DNA of 14,315 nucleotides from Pseudomonadota bacterium. Its GTDB lineage: Bacteria > Pseudomonadota > Alphaproteobacteria > Rhizobiales > Devosiaceae. Location of the stretch: assembly GCA_023387585.1 (NCBI GenBank), contig JAEWHZ010000258.1, positions 1 through 14,315 of the forward strand. The letters are read 5' to 3'. Position 1 is the first letter of the stretch; every line of letters begins with the position of its first letter. Under the pieces are notes generated by a model. The model was given only the letters and a program-made list of their open reading frames with translations. It searched no databases and was not told the origin of the DNA. The translations under genes were made by a program, and so were the position numbers. This document shows positions 13,597 to 14,315 of this stretch, piece after piece.

Positions 13597-14315
13597 ATGA
13601 ACCGCATAGATCTCGAAGGAAAAGTGGCCGTGGTGACCGGCGGCGCGCAGGGCATCGGTTTCGCCATCGCCCGGCGCATCGTCGCCTCGGGCGCGCGCGT
13701 CAGCCTGTGGGACATGAACGCCGACCTGCTCGACGCCGCCGTGAAGGAGCTGGGCGAGGCCGCATCCGCCATCACCGTCAACATCGCCGACCCCGAGGCG
13801 GTGGAAAAGGCCGCCGCCACGGTGGAGAGCAAGCTCGGCAGCCTCGACATCCTCGTCCATTCGGCCGGCATCGCCGGCAAGAACGCGCCGCTCGACGAAT
13901 ACGAGATCGACGAATGGCGCCGGGTGATCGACATCGACCTCAACGGCGCCTTCTACGTCAACCGCGCCGTGCTGCCGGGCATGAAGAAGCGCAATTACGG
14001 GCGCATCGTCAACATCGCCTCGATCGCCGGCAAGGAAGGCAACCCCAACGCCTCGGCCTATGCCGCAGCCAAGGGCGGCGTGATCGCGCTGACCAAGGCG
14101 GTCGGCAAGGAATGCGCCAGCTACGACATCGCCATCAACGCCATCACCCCGGCCACCGCCAAGACGCGCATCCTCGACGAGTTGAAGCCCGAATTCATCG
14201 ACTACATGCTCAGCCGCATCCCGCGCGGGCGCTTCCTCGAGGTCGAGGAAGCGGCGAACATGGTGGCCTGGCTGGTTTCGGCCGAGAACAGCTTTACCAC
14301 GGCCTCGGTGTTCGA
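13597..14315 (+). CDS. SDR-family NAD-type oxidoreductase (partial, C-terminus off window)
   Basis: Classical short-chain dehydrogenase/reductase, 239 codons seen, with perhaps only a short tail missing. Seen: cofactor motif TGGAQGIG (14-21); SLWDMN with Asp39 at the end of the second strand, which favours NAD(H); HSAGI (88-92) in place of the common NNAG; active-site Asn116 in DIDLNG; Ser142 in NIASIAGKEG; and Tyr155-x3-Lys159 in SAYAAAKGG. All four catalytic residues are present. The segment GKEGNPNASAYAAAKGG resembles sugar- or polyol-dehydrogenase members, but the substrate cannot be assigned. The start is fixed by AGGAGG 4 nt before ATG 13597. It is not overlapped with the secreted-protein gene (129-bp gap) and probably has its own promoter. 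Confidence 0.94.
   Translation, partial: MNRIDLEGKVAVVTGGAQGIGFAIARRIVASGARVSLWDMNADLLDAAVKELGEAASAITVNIADPEAVEKAAATVESKLGSLDILVHSAGIAGKNAPLDEYEIDEWRRVIDIDLNGAFYVNRAVLPGMKKRNYGRIVNIASIAGKEGNPNASAYAAAKGGVIALTKAVGKECASYDIAINAITPATAKTRILDELKPEFIDYMLSRIPRGRFLEVEEAANMVAWLVSAENSFTTASVF

Overview
The window is GC-rich DNA with strong G/C preference at third codon positions. Its protein families are typical of an alphaproteobacterium, probably Hyphomicrobiales (Rhizobiales) or a close relative; genus cannot be called. Genes are tightly packed. The longest stretch without a gene is the 223-bp divergent spacer at 2749-2971, so nothing over 300 bases is unassigned. I see no tRNA, rRNA, CRISPR array, insertion sequence or prophage gene.

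The core (about 0.67-10.87 kb) is an exopolysaccharide/capsule-type locus of Wzy-dependent character. On the minus strand lies a Wzz-type chain-length regulator fused to a tyrosine-kinase-like ATPase (667-2748). Diverging from it on the plus strand is a compact operon: UDP-glucose 6-dehydrogenase, UDP-glucuronate 4-epimerase-like protein, GMC-family flavin oxidoreductase, a 35-codon small ORF, WecG/TagA/CpsF glycosyltransferase, family-4-type glycosyltransferase, serine-acetyltransferase-like hexapeptide acetyltransferase, and a multi-pass O-antigen polymerase/ligase-like protein. Five of the junctions are 4-nt ATGA or GTGA overlaps. The likely scheme is that the first two enzymes make UDP-glucuronate and then UDP-galacturonate, the transferases build a lipid-linked repeat unit, the acetyltransferase and perhaps the flavoenzyme modify it, the membrane protein polymerises it, and the Wzz/kinase protein controls chain length and export. 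No priming transferase, Wzx flippase or Wza outer-membrane channel lies in the window, so the locus is incomplete here.

Downstream on the plus strand are a glucosamine-6-phosphate deaminase (NagB, 10933-11670), which links to amino-sugar metabolism, and a 554-residue secreted protein of unknown function (11803-13467). That protein appears to contain two copies of one module of about 210 residues. Its promoter region carries CtrA-like TTAA sequences and nested inverted repeats.

Both window edges cut short-chain dehydrogenase/reductase genes: one on the minus strand (C-terminus missing) that looks NADP-dependent, and one on the plus strand (C-terminus missing) that looks NAD-dependent. They are probably ordinary metabolic genes flanking the polysaccharide locus.
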